Source: Prionace glauca
Taxonomy: Eukaryota > Chordata > Chondrichthyes > Carcharhiniformes > Carcharhinidae
DNA length: 64,000 nt
Assembly (NCBI GenBank): GCA_037974335.1
Contig: CM075739.1
Location: forward strand, 42,291,785 to 42,355,784
Direction of reading: 5' to 3'
The translations under genes and the position numbers were made by a program. Below, piece by piece: positions 42,869 to 55,158 of this stretch. The notes below the pieces were generated by a model. It was not told where the DNA came from. It saw nothing but the letters and a program-made list of their open reading frames with translations, and ran no database searches. Each line of letters opens with the position of its first letter. Within the stretch, counting starts at the first letter, position 1.

Positions 42869-45630
42869 TAGAGTCATAGAGGTTTACAGCATGGAAACAG
42901 GCTTTACAGCCCAACTTGTCCATGCTGCCCTTCTTTTTAAAACCTCTAAGCTAATCCCAATTGCCCGCAATTGACCCATATCCCTCTATACCCATTGCAC
43001 CCATGTAACTATCTAAATGCTTTTTAAAAGACAAAATTGTACCCACCTCTACTATTACCTCTGGCAGCTTGTTCCAGACACCCACCACCCTCTGTGTGAA
43101 AAAATTGCCCCTCTGGACACTTGTGTATTTCTCCCCTCTCACCTTAAACCTATGCCCTCTAGTTTTAGACTCCCCCACTTTTGGGAAAAGATATTGACTA
43201 TCTAGCTGATCTGTGCCTCTCATTATTTTAAAAAACTCTATAAGATCACCACTCAGCCTTCTATGCTTCAGAGAAAAAAGTCTCCGTCTATCCAGCCTCT
43301 CCTTCTAACTGAATCCATCAAGTCCCAATAGCATCCTAGTAAATCTTTTCTGCACTCTTTCTAGTTTAATAATATCCTTTCTATAATAGGGTGACCAGAA
43401 TTGCACACAGTATTCCAAGTATGGCCTTACCAATGTCTTGTGCAACTTCAACAAGACATTCCAACTCCTGTACTCAATGTCCTGACGATGAAACCAAGCA
43501 TGCTGAATGCCTTCTTCACCACTCTGTCCACCTGTGACTTCACTTTCAAGGAGCAATGAACAAAGAGATCCTTAGATCTCTTTGTTCTGTAACTCTCCTC
43601 AACGCCCTACCATTAACTGAGTAAGTCCTGTCCTAGTTCAATCTACCAAAATATATCACCTCGCATTTATCTAAATTAAACTCCATCTATCATTCATCAG
43701 CCCACTGGCCCAATTGATCAAGGTCCCGTTGCAATTGAAGATAACTTTCTTCACTGTCCACTATGCCACCAATCTTAGTATCATCTGCAAACTTACTAAC
43801 CATGCCTCCTATATTCTCATTCAAATCATTAATATCAATGACAAATAACAGTGAACCCAGCACTGATCCCTGAGGCACACCGCTGGTCACAGGCCTCCAG
43901 TTTGAAAAACATTCCTCTACAACCACCCTCTGTCAAGAAGCCAATTTTGTATCCATTTAGCTACCTCACCCTGGATCCAGCGAGATTTAACCTTATGCAA
44001 CAACCCTACCATACGGTACCTTGTCAAAGGCCTTGCTGAAATCCATGTAGACAACATCAACTGCACTGCCATTATCAACCTTCTTGGTTACCCCTTCAAA
44101 AAACTCGATCAAACTTGTGAGATATGATTTTCCACTCACAAAGCCATGCTGACAGTCTCAAATCAGTCCTTGCAACTCTAAAAGCCTGAAGATCCTGTCT
44201 CTCAAAATACCTTCCAACAATTTACTCACCACAGACGCGAGGCTCACTGGCCTGTAGTTTCCAGGCTTTTTCCTGCAGCCCTTTTTAAACAAAGGCACAA
44301 CATTTGCCACTCTCCAATCTTCAGGCACCTCACCCGTGACTATCGATGATTCAATATCTCTGCCAGGGGACCTGCAATTTCCTCCCTAGCCTCCCACAAT
44401 GTCCTGGGATATACTTCATCATGTCCTGGGGATTTATCTACCTTGATGCATTTTAAGACTTCCAGCACCTCCTTCTCTGTAATATGTACACTCCTCAAGA
44501 CATCACTATTTATTTCCCCAAGTTCCCAAACAACTATGCTTTTCTCAACAGTAAATACTAATGAGAAATATTAATTTAGGATCTCACGCATCTCTTGTGG
44601 ATCCACACTTAGATAACCTTGTTGATCCTTAAGAGGCCCTATTCTCTCCCTTGTTACTCTTTTGCCCTTTACATATTTGTAAAAAGTCTTTGAGTTCTCC
44701 TTTGCCTTATCTGCCAAAACAATTTTGTGTCCCCTTTTTGCCCTCTGATTTCTCTCTTAACTCTACTCCTACACGCACTGCACTCTTCAAGGGATTCACT
44801 TGATCCCAGCTGCCGATACATATCATGTGCCTCTTTCTTCTTCTTGACCAGGACCTCAATATCCCAAGTCATGCAGGGTTTCCTACTTCTGACAGCCTCG
44901 CACTTCCTATAAGAGGAATGTGTTTACCTGGAACCCTGGTTAACACACTTTTAAAAGCGTGCCACTTACCAGACGTCCCTTTGCTTTCCCACATACACCC
45001 CCAATTAATTTTTGAAAGTTCCTGCCTGATACCATCAAAATTGGCCTTGCCCCAATTTAGAATTTTAACTTTTGGGCCAGACCGAAAGCTACCTTAGCTA
45101 CCTTAAAACCAATAAAATTATGGTCACTAGTCCTAAAATGTTCCCTTATTAACACTTCTGTCACCTGCCTTTCCTTATTTCCCAAGAGGAGGTCAAGTTT
45201 TGCCCTCTCTTTAGTCGGGCCATCCAGATACTGAATGAGAAATTCCTCCTAAATACACTCAACAAATTTCTCTCCAACCAACCCTCTAATACTTTGGCTG
45301 TCCCAGACAATGTTGGGAAAGTTAAAATCTGTGACTACTACCACCCTATTTTTCTTGGAGCTATCTGTAATCTCCTTACATATTTGCCCCTCAAATTCCC
45401 GCCAATGATTTGGGGGCCTAAAGTACAACCCTATCAAAGTGATTTCCTCTGTATTTCTCAGTTCTACCCATATAGATTCAGTAGCCGAACCCCTGGAAAA
45501 ATCCTCTCTCAGTACAGCCGTGATGCTTTCCCTAATCAAAAGTGCAATTCCCCCTCCTTTCTTACCTCCTGTTCTATTTTTCCTATAGCATCTGTACCCT
45601 GGAACATTGATCCCTCCCTTGGCAGCATCT
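42869..45630 (-). mobile_element. CR1-D LINE, long but degraded
   Basis: In minus orientation it spans the endonuclease (45249-45539: 'VLREDFSRGSATESIWVELR', 'IGLYFRPPN', 'VVVVTDFNFPNIVWD'), a linker (44669-44872), RT ('[16 protein letters not shown]', 'KFADDTKIGG' at 43690-43926), the C-terminal domain (42951-43556) and a 3' end starting 'agtcatagaggtttacagca'. Frames are broken throughout. It is older than CR1-A and CR1-B. Confidence 0.8.
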
Positions 45631-46779
45631 AGGGAGAGAGAAACAGAGCTTGTTGATCAATTCTTTAATGCTCATCCAGCAAGTTTTCAAATGAAATAGT
45701 AGAAAGGAGAATGGAAAATAGAAAGACAAACACCACTTACAATTAAAATCTGCAAAGTGCAATTGTTCATTTATACTCTATAGATTGAGAAAAATTAAAG
45801 TTAACTTGCACCCATCAAAATTGGATTGAAATTCCTGCAAATTCTTTCCATTTCATCTGAGTTTAACCAATCACTTAAAACAAAATTGGAGTCAACCTTC
45901 TTCCCTGAGGAAATTTGCAAGTTTTGGGACCATATGCGGGTACCAACCCTGATGGTGTTCCAGTCCTGTCACCTGCACAATTTTCCCAGAGACAGCCAAT
46001 CAAAGAGGCTGCCTACGGGAACCATGTCCAATTAGAGGTGGCAGGCAGGCCAGAGGGTCAATGAGAGCCAGGCACCTCAAGAAGGAGGCATACTCTGAAG
46101 ATTAAGTAAGTGTGGTCACAGCTGCAAGACTATCATTGTAGAGAGAAGCCCCTCACTTCCAGAATGGCCTGAGGGTGCAGCAATGGCCCTCAGATCCTCT
46201 CGGCTCCAGGATGGAGCTACTTAAAGGAGATATCAGCACCTCCCTGTTCTTTTGCTGGGAGGCTGCTGCCAGGTTTTTGCCAGGCTTCCCCTTTGTGGGA
46301 CTAGGTTGCGAAAAGGTCTCTGGTGTCACCAATGTGATTATAAATGGACATCTAACTGACACTAATTCTGTACCTGTCCAAGCTGGGAATGAAAAATGTT
46401 GACCTCGTTTACGGCAAGGTCACTCGGAAAGACTTGCAGAGACTTGGGCACCCTGAGATTCTCCAATTTGGCTGCTGGTTCTGTCTCCAAACTCCCACCT
46501 CCATGGGACTGAGTACATTCCATCCGTTGTTTTAAATCAGCTGTTAGAATGTCTGATGTGGCTGACATGATCCATTTGTTTTTGGCGGTGTTGTTAGTGT
46601 ATTTGAGATTGGTTACTCACTTGTTTGTGGCCACATGAGAAAGAACAAATTATGAAAAGGTTGACAGACTTAAGGGAAAAAGAGATGCTAGGTGTGGTTA
46701 TGGGCAGCATGGAGTCAATGGGACAGAGGCAAGAGAGTCTGCAAACACAGAAGCCTGATGGAGCATATAGGTTCCTTAT
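45631..46779. other. Unassigned DNA
   Basis: I recognise no gene or repeat. A frame at 46175-46402 has no supporting motif or splice context. Confidence 0.4.
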
Positions 46780-47165
46780 GCAGCACCTTCCAAATCCATG
46801 ACCACTAATATCTCGAAAGACAAGAGCAGCAAGTACCTGGGAACACCATTACATCATTATCTGGAAGTTTCCCTCTAAGTCATTCACCAGCCTGTCTTAG
46901 GGATGTATTGCCATTCCTTCACAGTTCACATTGCAGTGTGAATGTAAGCCTACTTGTGACTAATAAATAAATTTTACTTTACTTTAACTTTATTGGATCA
47001 AACCCTGGAATTCCCTCCCTAACAGCACTGTGGATGTACCTACACCTCAAGAACTGCAGTGGCTCAAGAAGGCAGCTTGCCACCACCTTCTTAAGGGCAA
47101 CTAGGGCTGGTAATAAATGCTAGTCCAGTCAACAACACCCACATCTCATAAAAGGAATTTAAAAA
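46780..47165 (+). mobile_element. 3' end of the second LINE type, split by an HE1 tail
   Basis: It matches 32585-32895: 'gcagcaccttccaaatccat', 'ggaattccctccctaacagc', 'ccaccaccttcttaagggca', 'actagggctggtaataaatg'. An HE1 SINE tail (46917-46990: 'cattgcagtgtgaatgtaag', 'aataaataaattt') is inserted in it. Confidence 0.7.
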
Positions 47166-47474
47166 ACATAACTGGCTGAGCGAATGGGAAATTGAGCAAA
47201 TAACAGCAGATATAGAGTGGGAAGTCTGAAGACTAAGAGGGAAACAAAATCAGGAAGGAGGAAGTGTCAAAGTGAGTCACAGACTAGCAAAACACCAAAT
47301 AAATCAGACTAGTGAAAATGAAAATTTGTAAATATTTGGTCCTATTTAAACTGATCATTATTGACTATTAGAACCCTACCCTTAAGTTTCAGACATATGT
47401 AGGTAATCTAACTTAATTTTAGTAGCTTTGAAATTTGAATGGTTCAATTATACATTGGTCTCATATCAGTCTAG

Positions 47475-47829
47475 TTCCATTATTAATCCAAATTTCTGCC
47501 CTCTATTTCATAACCAGTTCAACCGACTCTTTGGCTATTTGCATCGTCTGACGAAGCAACATCGTCACCTTCACTTACTATCACGTGCTCAGCATATAGA
47601 TTCTATCCAAATGTTATCATAATGATGTTCCAGACAACCTGTCTCATCAACCAATTCACCAATGAAAGCTCACTCAACCTCGATGGAACCTACAACCATA
47701 CAGCAATCATTAACATCTCTACCAAAGCCTGCACAAACTCAGCCAAATTCACTTGTGTAATTCAACATCCAGCAACACAATCCAAGATACAGCATACTAT
47801 CCGCATTGATGCACACAAAACAGGTGAAG
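47475..47829 (+). pseudogene. Decayed Ig C1-type exon of the same candidate receptor
   Basis: An acceptor ('atatcagtctag', AG at 47473-47474) and a GTAAGA donor at 47830 bound a phase 1-1 interval. The first frame reads 'VPLLIQISALYF' and 'SSTDSLAICIV' (first Cys at 47540), then a stop, 'SNIVTFTYY', and another stop. After a frame change it reads 'DGTYNHTAIINISTKACTNS' and 'AKFTCVIQHPATQSK' (second Cys at 47754). The FTCVxHPA pattern before the G strand is typical of C1 domains of immunoglobulins, TCRs, tapasin and SIRPs. At least two stops and one frame change prevent translation. The expected Trp after the first Cys appears as Tyr. It could be a dead exon in a live gene, part of a dead gene, or a locally poor assembly. 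Confidence 0.6.
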
Positions 47830-47937
47830 GTAAGATAAAACATTATCAGCTTCTTCAGTGTAACTTCAGAGTATTTATTTGCAAGAGTAAAATTTCCTTT
47901 TGACATATGGTGGAAGAATTGTTCCAATTGCTATTGA

Positions 47938-48890
47938 ACATAGAACATAGAACATTACAGCGCAGAACAGGCCCTTCGGCCCACGATGTTGCGCCGACCA
48001 GTTACAAAACAATGACCCACTAGCCTAAACCAATCCCTTTTCGTCCATAAACCTATCCACAGATCTCTTAAACGCCCCCAAACTAGGCGCATTTACAACT
48101 GCAGCTGGCAGGGCATTCCAGTCCCTCACCACCCTCTGGGTAAAGAACCTACCCCTGACATCAGTCCTATAACTACCCCCCCTTAATTTAAAGTCGTGCC
48201 CCCTCGTGCTAGCTTTCTCCATCCTAGGAAAAAGGCTATCACTATCTACCCTGCCTAAACCTCTAATCATCTTATATGTTTCAATAAGGTCCCCTCTTAG
48301 CCGCCTTCTTTCCAGCGAAAACAACCCCAAATCTCTCAGTCTCTCCTCATAGGATCTCCCCTCCATACCAGGCAACATCCTGGTAAACCTCCTCTGCACC
48401 CTCTCCAAAGCCTCCACATCCTTCCTGTAATGTGGGGACCAGAACTGCACACAAAACTCCAAGTGCGGCCGCACCAGAGTTGTGTACAGTTGCATCATGA
48501 CATTGCGACTCCTAAATTCAATCCCCCTACCAATAAACGCCAAGACACCGTGTGCCTTCTTAACAACCTTATCTACTTGATTCCCAACTTTCAGGGATCT
48601 ATGTACACATACACCTAGATCCCTCTGCTCCTCCACACTATTCAAAGTCCTCTCGTTAGCCCTATACTCAACACATCTGTTATTCCTACCGAAATGAATT
48701 ACCTCACACTTCTCCACATTAAACTCCATCCGCCACCTCGCAGCCCAGCTCTGCAACCTTTCTAAGTCACCCTGCAAACTATGACACCCTTTCTCACAAT
48801 CTACCACACCTCCGACTTTGGTGTCATCAGCAAACTTACTAATCCATCCAACTATACCCTCATCCAGATCATTAATAAAAATTACAAACT
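47938..48890 (-). mobile_element. CR1-B LINE, copy 2, 5'-truncated
   Basis: It has the same 3' end and orientation as 37508-38508, with only scattered differences. It ends abruptly at about 48890 in RT. Confidence 0.85.
48025..48807 (-). CDS. CR1-B ORF2, C-terminal domain
   Basis: The 260-codon frame begins just after the RT active site ('CEKGCHSLQGDLERLQSWAA') and ends 'SVDRFMDEKGLV', like the copy at 37600-38496. By eye about a dozen residues differ over the shared length. It lacks catalytic motifs in this frame and cannot act alone. Confidence 0.7.
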   Translation of the reverse strand: MVDCEKGCHSLQGDLERLQSWAARWRMEFNVEKCEVIHFGRNNRCVEYRANERTLNSVEEQRDLGVCVHRSLKVGNQVDKVVKKAHGVLAFIGRGIEFRSRNVMMQLYTTLVRPHLEFCVQFWSPHYRKDVEALERVQRRFTRMLPGMEGRSYEERLRDLGLFSLERRRLRGDLIETYKMIRGLGRVDSDSLFPRMEKASTRGHDFKLRGGSYRTDVRGRFFTQRVVRDWNALPAAVVNAPSLGAFKRSVDRFMDEKGLV

Positions 48891-50608
48891 ATGGGTGAGA
48901 TGGATACAGATAACATAAGTCAATCAATCCATCCACAGAGAAAATGCTAGTCCATATTCCCACATCTTGTCAACATACATTATAGTGGATTCAAAGATTT
49001 TTTGTCTTCCATGTTCGACCCAAGGTCCATATCATTCTATGTGAAGAACTTCCTGACATTAGTAATAAATTTGTCATGTTTAAATTTGTACCTGATGTCT
49101 CAATAGAGGCAGTGTTCAGAATGGATTTGTTACATTTGTCAACATGCTGCATATATAAAACAGAGGAGGTCCCCTTAATTGATTTTATGATCTTGTTACA
49201 AGGATTGAGCAGAATAATTGTTCCCCCTTCGAGTAGAATAGGTCTTTCTAAATAAACTTTTGTGAGGCTCTAAATTATTTAGCGAGCTTTTGTAATTAGC
49301 TTTTAACCACTACGTCCCGAACTCTTCCCCTCCTTGCTGTCTTCACTTCCCCTGCTTTCTCTTCCCCCCATTCTCTTTCCTGCCCTCAGCCTTTCTTCCA
49401 CCATCCCTCTTTCCCCCCGCTCCACCTCTCTTTCCCCCACCCCACCCCACCCCATCTCTCTTTCCGACCTACTTCTCTTGATTGGAAATTATATTTTTAC
49501 AGATTGCATCATATATGTCACACAGTCTCAAAATAGACATTGTTGCTAATTGTCACACAAAAAATTTCCATTTCCGTCCATTGCTAAAGTACAAACTGAA
49601 GCCACATTTCCTGTGGTTTCTCTGCAATAGTATTTTGTGCTGAACAGATTGCATTTCAGCTCATTTGAGATCAGACTTATTGGTCCTGCCAGAGGTGGAA
49701 GCGAAGGAGTGTGGGTGATGATGACAGTGCCCTATGAAGGATGGTACACTCTTCCTTCTTAGTAACTGCCTCAACTTTGGTCTTCCAGAGGCTGGAGGGT
49801 GCCATCTGTTGTGGCAGAACTGACATCCATTCCAAACATCACTGCCACTGATTGGTGAAGGCTACTTAGTATGGCCTGCATCCTTTGAATGGCAATATAC
49901 TGTTGCTCCATGTGCTCTGTGTGCTTCTGTATGTATCTCTCCATGAAGTTGGCCACTGTCCATATTGAAAAACTTATGCACTCCAAGCCCTGAAACATGA
50001 TGTAGTACAAGAGCTGAATGGACTCCTCTATTCCCACTTCATGACCTCAGTGAACTCTGACATCAGAGAGTACACATGTTGCTGTAGGTTTAAATGGAGC
50101 ATCCTTTACTTTGACTTCCAAGACCCAGCTGAGTAGGGCTATGTCTATCCTCCATTTTCTCAGGGGGACTACTTGCTTGCTCTACCTATCCTGCATGCCT
50201 ATGACATGACATGCCCAGTGCCACCTTGAATTTATATGTGGGAAAACACACTGAGGTGATTGTATCTGGTGGAGGTTGTGATTGTACAGCATGGTGGTGC
50301 TTGCTGTGCTCTAGCAACACGACCTAATGATGGGCACAGGAACTGGTTTCCAAGTCTCAATGAAAGAACCTGACATGAGAAGAGGTCTTGAAAACTAGCC
50401 TTTGAGAGTAGAAACCTCTTCATGTTGAGGTTTCTGAATGCAGTTGAGTCTTTGCATGCTGTCTGATGAGTGCAATGCATCCTGTTAATTTATGCATTCC
50501 AGTTTCTATTTACCATTTCCAACTAAGGAGTCAGTCAAGACTTCACCAACTTACTTGTGGTCAGCAAATCTGGGGTCTCTTTCACTCAGTCTTTCATAAT
50601 GCTGGCAC
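48891..50608. other. Unassigned DNA with a pyrimidine tract
   Basis: A C/T-rich tract spans about 49321-49470. A minus frame at 49771-50037 encodes a helical, Q/M/H-rich stretch ('FMERYIQKHTEHMEQQYIAI'). It resembles the Q-rich part of the proposed Harbinger block at 16.5 kb only in general character. No gene is called. Confidence 0.35.
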
Positions 50609-50915
50609 TGGAGCGGCATGGTGGTTAGCACTGCTGCCTCACAGTGCCAGGGACCTGGGTTTGATTTCTGGCTTGGATCACTGTCTGTGCAGAGTCTGCA
50701 CATTCTCCCTATGTCTGCAATGGGTTGCCTCCGGGTGTTCCGGTTTCCTCCCACAGTCTGAATGATGTGCTGATTACGTGCATTGGCCATGCTAAATTCT
50801 CCATCAGTGTACCCGAACAGACACCGGAGTGTGGCAACTAGAGAATTTTCACAGTAACTTCATTGCTGTGTTATTGTAAGCCTAGTTGTGACACTAATAA
50901 ATAAACTAAACTAAA
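50609..50915 (+). mobile_element. HE1-type SINE, full length
   Basis: The head has an A-box-like 'tggtggttagcactgctgcc' and a B-box-like 'GGTTTGATTTC', then the full core ('gcctccgggtgttccggttt') and the 'cagtaacttcattgctgtgt...aataaataaacta' tail. Confidence 0.85.
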
Positions 50916-52914
50916 TAATGTAAAGGTTGGATAACATTGTGACCTATTTTCCTGCAATGACAAAAGGGACAAAGGTAAAGCCCTGCTAGCCTCTGTCCAA
51001 AGCCAATAACTAATATTTCTAAAAGGCTGCATGTATCAGTGTTGGAAAGACCTCAACAATGCTATGACTCAGAGTCTTGCTAAGGAGTTAGCAAATATCC
51101 TGTCACACATTCCTCCCATATTCAGGAGAAACATGTGCCATCAGGCTGCTCAGCTAGTACACCTATACCCATAGGCCTGTTCTGAGGGCTCAATGTTACA
51201 CTCATCTTGCCTGGGTAAATAAAGTCCCTGAACCTCTTCCTGCATTGCATCAGTTCCTGCTGACCACACACATCTGCTAATGATCTCCATTGCCTTGTTC
51301 TAGGCCAGCATGATTTGTAAGGGTGGCCTTCCCCTGCTTCACCCAGAAAGAAGACCTCCCTCCTCTCCCTCTTTGCCTTAAGGAAGGCCTCCAGACTGGC
51401 AAAAACAAAGGAAGGACACCCCTGTCCCAGGTCCCAGGCCTCTGTCTTTCTCACTTCAAGTGCAATATAGTAAGTAAACCCCAATATAGCAGCCACCGTA
51501 CTGGTGAGTTTAAATTGGGCAAGCTCTCCTTCAGACTTACCTCGCTTCTTCCCACTTTCTCATCATAATGGACAATAATTGGCTGCACAACATGTACTCC
51601 AGATCTCCAGCCAATCAACAGTCCACTGTCAAGATTGGGGACTGTGACTTCTCCCTCCTCACCCAGCCCCATCCTGCCGGCAGGATCAATCTTGTTGCCC
51701 ATTTCCCAACCCTGGAAAGAAAATCAGACCTCGAGAGTAATGAATTCATGTGACTTTATGGACTTGGTTGTTAAAAAAACAAAAAGACTGGAAATCTACC
51801 ACCTTGCCTGCTACCAAATTCGTGCATGCGAGGATCCAACAACAGAAATCTCCGTTGGCCTCAAGAGGGAATTTCCAGTCTTGCCCAAGTGACACTGTAA
51901 AATCCTGCCCAAAAGGTCTACAGGATAACATGCAATCTGCAATCATAGATTAAACCATTTAGATGTGCTAAAGCAAGTAAAATAAATAATAATAATAAGT
52001 TACAATGAGACAATTAGTGTAACATAGAAAATTGAGATTAAAGATTCAATCATCACATTAAATTCATTAATAAGTAAAAATACTGGCACTGGTATAATGT
52101 GTCATCTATGTAGACAGGACAGATGGATTCCTTTTTTAATTGTGGTAACTTTTTGACATACACAACAAAACATGAAAGCAGTCTTGCAAGACTTACCAAA
52201 AAATAAATATGGCTGCGCAAATTACAGCCTCTTCTAGCAGACGTCTAGGGTAAAGTTTGGACTGTAATTTCAACTGGAATCTGGTTCAAAGGTTATTACC
52301 ATAAGATACATTTTCTGGAAAGATCTTATAAAGACAGATCCTTTTCTGGCTCGACAAAGAGATGGCCTAACCCTGGGGTCTATTTTGATCGGGACGCAGC
52401 ATAGCACTGGTGCAAGTACACCCAATTTTCATTAAACACAACTAATCAAATATTGCTCACTTGGATTCCTGAGGAAAAGAATCAACTTCCCTTCACTTAG
52501 TAGTACAAAACTTGAATATTGCTGAAGCAGATAGACATGCACTCACTAGAATAAATGCAAGAATGCCAAATTTCAAAGGTTTGCAGTAATTTATACTACA
52601 GGAGAAAAGGGTGCTGATTGGTTGACAAGTAGACATAAGTGGAATGGGCCACAATGATTTTTCAGGGCCTTTAATTTTACCTCAAAAATAAATTTCTGTA
52701 AAATATTAATCTTGATTCCTTGTCTCTGAGGGCTTCGTATACATTTTCCAGATTAATGAAATAAATTTATATGGCTTAATACTATTTGTAATCATACCAC
52801 AACTTTTGTGGAGCCCAAATAGGGTGCGAATGCTTCTCAGAATGGTATCACACCACTAACTAAAAGTTAGCTTAATTGACAACTTAAATATGAATTATAT
52901 GGAACTTCATGCAT
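50916..52914. other. Unassigned DNA
   Basis: Two overlapping short frames at about 51450-51950 have no motif. The rest is AT-rich with no repeat I recognise. Confidence 0.35.
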
Positions 52915-53222
52915 TGGGGTGGCATAGTGGCAAGCACTGCTGCCTCACAGCTTCAGGGATCTGGGTTTGATTCTCGACTTGGGTCACTGTCTGTATGGAG
53001 TTTGCACATTCTCCCCATGTTTGCTTGGGTATCCTCAAGTCCAAAGATGTGCAGGTTAAGTTGATTGGATATGCTAAATTAGCCCTTAATGTTCCAGGAT
53101 GTGATAGGTTAGAGGGATTAGCAGGGTAACTAAGCAGGGATAGGGCCTGGGTGGGATTGTTGTCAGTAAAAGCTCAATGGGCCTCCTTCAGTACCATAGG
53201 GTTTCTATGATTCAATGATGCA
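52915..53222 (+). mobile_element. HE1-type SINE, 'TTCTATGATTC' tail subfamily
   Basis: It has head 'ggtggcatagtggcaagcac', B box 'GGTTTGATTCT' and the core, then 'gcctgggtgggattgttgtc', 'aatgggcctccttcagtacc' and 'gggtttctatgattcaatga'. It lies about 165 bp before the transmembrane exon. Confidence 0.85.
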
Positions 53223-53387
53223 ACCCAAGATACTCCATTCTGCAATGACCCATTGATGGAGATCAGAAGGAGGACGGAGCTCTGAGATAAATTGCTGCAG
53301 AAAGCAGTTACTTGCATAAAACTAAATGTGTAAAATTTGAGTCTTAGCAGGTTGACATATGTTGATTACAGAATTCATATTTTACAG

Positions 53388-53495
53388 ATCATAATGGACA
53401 TCTCAGGGAGTCAACACTCATTTTACTTTCCATATGTAGTGGAACAGCTTGCATTATTCTTCTTGTGCTCTTCTTTCTCAAAAAATGCACATGTG
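53388..53495 (+). CDS. Transmembrane exon of the candidate receptor
   Basis: The 108-bp exon lies between a pyrimidine-rich acceptor ('attcatattttacag') and a GTAAGT donor, phase 1-1. It reads 'HNGHLRES', then about 22 hydrophobic residues beginning 'TLILLSICSGTACIILLV' and ending in Phe-Phe-Leu, then the stop-transfer group KKCTC. It is therefore a type I membrane anchor with a short polar stalk. There is no charged residue inside the helix, so the Arg by which mammalian NKp30 pairs with ITAM adaptors is absent. Cysteines near and after the membrane could be palmitoylated or form dimers. The phase matches both Ig exons, so V-C1-TM and V-TM are both in-frame joins. The exon is too short for a reading-frame search, and the call rests on splice sites, phase and hydropathy. 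Confidence 0.65.
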
Positions 53496-55158
53496 GTAAG
53501 TGGATCCCAAGCAAACAAAGTTCACTTCATGAGGGGCAAAGTCTGTTTTCAAACTTGATGACTCTAAACCACAACCCTTATTCCTCCTTCCCTCAGAAAT
53601 CAGCAATCTGCAAACTGTCCTTTTGGCTTTAAAATATTTGATTTAACTGTTGGTGATATAAATTTGCATCTTAAATACCAATAAAATTTCCAAGTTTTAC
53701 ATTTCCCTGGCTTAGAACAGCTCAACATTAGTGCCATTCTACAATCACTTTATGCATTTACTTTCTTGGATTGTGCCATTTCCTCAGTTGTCTTCTTTAC
53801 AAAAAAGCAGATTTAGTTCAATAAACTCTCTTTGTTAATCCAATACTCAAATCTGTTTGTAATTCCCCTTTTGTGAAGCCTGGCCACTGCCTTTAAATCC
53901 AGTCATAAATGATGTCTCCATGCATGAGTGTTCAAGGTCATTTAATTCCTACAGCATTAATTTAATGTAATTACCCTGCATTATTGACAGTGCTGTATTG
54001 CATGTTATCTAAAAAATCTTTTTGTAATATTCCATATTCAATATTTATCAGTGACTATTTTTTTTGATAATGGGCTGCTTTCAGTTTGAACAATGATAGT
54101 CCAAATGACACACCACTATCATCAGCTAGTCAGGCTCTGAATGTTAGAATCCAAAAAGTAATATTATATTGATTATTTGCACATGATGTGAAAGAAATAT
54201 ACTGAAGAAAGTTAATTTCCCATGATATAAAGGGAGTCTATACCAGCTGTCCATGAATGGGAATGCATGATTATAATTATCAGCCTGAATTTCCCACTGT
54301 TGAGCACACAAAATTCAGTGGGGCTGCAAATAAATGTGGAGCCCATTCCTGGGCAAAATTGCATTGTCAATGTAACTTCACACTGGGTAGCCAATTAAGG
54401 CGCACCCAGCATGTAATGCATTCTTGGGAAGGCTGGAAGAAGCAGGTAGATGCATGAATGAATGGGGCACCAGTTTGATTGGGGATTTCGCAGGCTGCAC
54501 CCTGAAGGCTGCCAGGGGCTGTGGGAAAAGCAATGGGAATGTTCTTCACAGGATCAAAGAAAAACTATCTGCAGCACCTAATGACCTCAGCATCCAGTGT
54601 ACACAGAAGGTGGGAGGGCAAGTCTGGTGGACACTCTGCACACTGTTTCATAGATGAGTGCCTGATCATCCTCAGGACAGGAGCTCAGTGCCTGGTGTCA
54701 TGTCCTGATACCCAGGAATGGGAAGAGGAGGCCATCGCATGTCACAACAAAGTCATGAACAGAGGTGGCAACCCAGATCAGTGTGTATGATGTCATGCAC
54801 TGAATGTGGATCCAATGCTGCAAAATTTTCAACAATCTTCTGCATTTGGCAAGGGTGAATACAGAGATGGCATGGAACTGTGGGGAAATAAGTACTTGGG
54901 TGGTCATTACTCATCACCTTCAGGTAAAAGAGTGTGTGCTCAACTTGCATTGAAGCCTTTGCTAAGCAAGGTTGGCCTGAATACATTGAAGGGGTAGATG
55001 TGCCACTGTGCCACACCCCACAACCTGGTTTTTGGGGCATTGGTCCTGGCTGGAATGGTACAGCAGGGAGAAGGAGCACCACTGATGAAATCAGTTCTCT
55101 GCTGTCAAGAGAAGAGAAGTATAATGTGGTGGTGCGGCAAAGAATGGGCAGGGGAAGT
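53496..55158. other. Intron-like interval
   Basis: GC rises slightly at 54430-55150, where several short frames overlap, but none has a motif I recognise. It may be an old unclassified repeat. Confidence 0.35.

Noticed and set aside
49321-49470. Pyrimidine tract as a strong splice acceptor or regulatory site
   Set aside because: It is long, low-complexity and has no AG/exon with Ig or other domain after it. It is treated as simple sequence.
51450-51953. Several overlapping short frames on both strands, possible small gene
   Set aside because: No domain, no signal peptide, no consistent splice sites. Frames on both strands suggest composition rather than coding.
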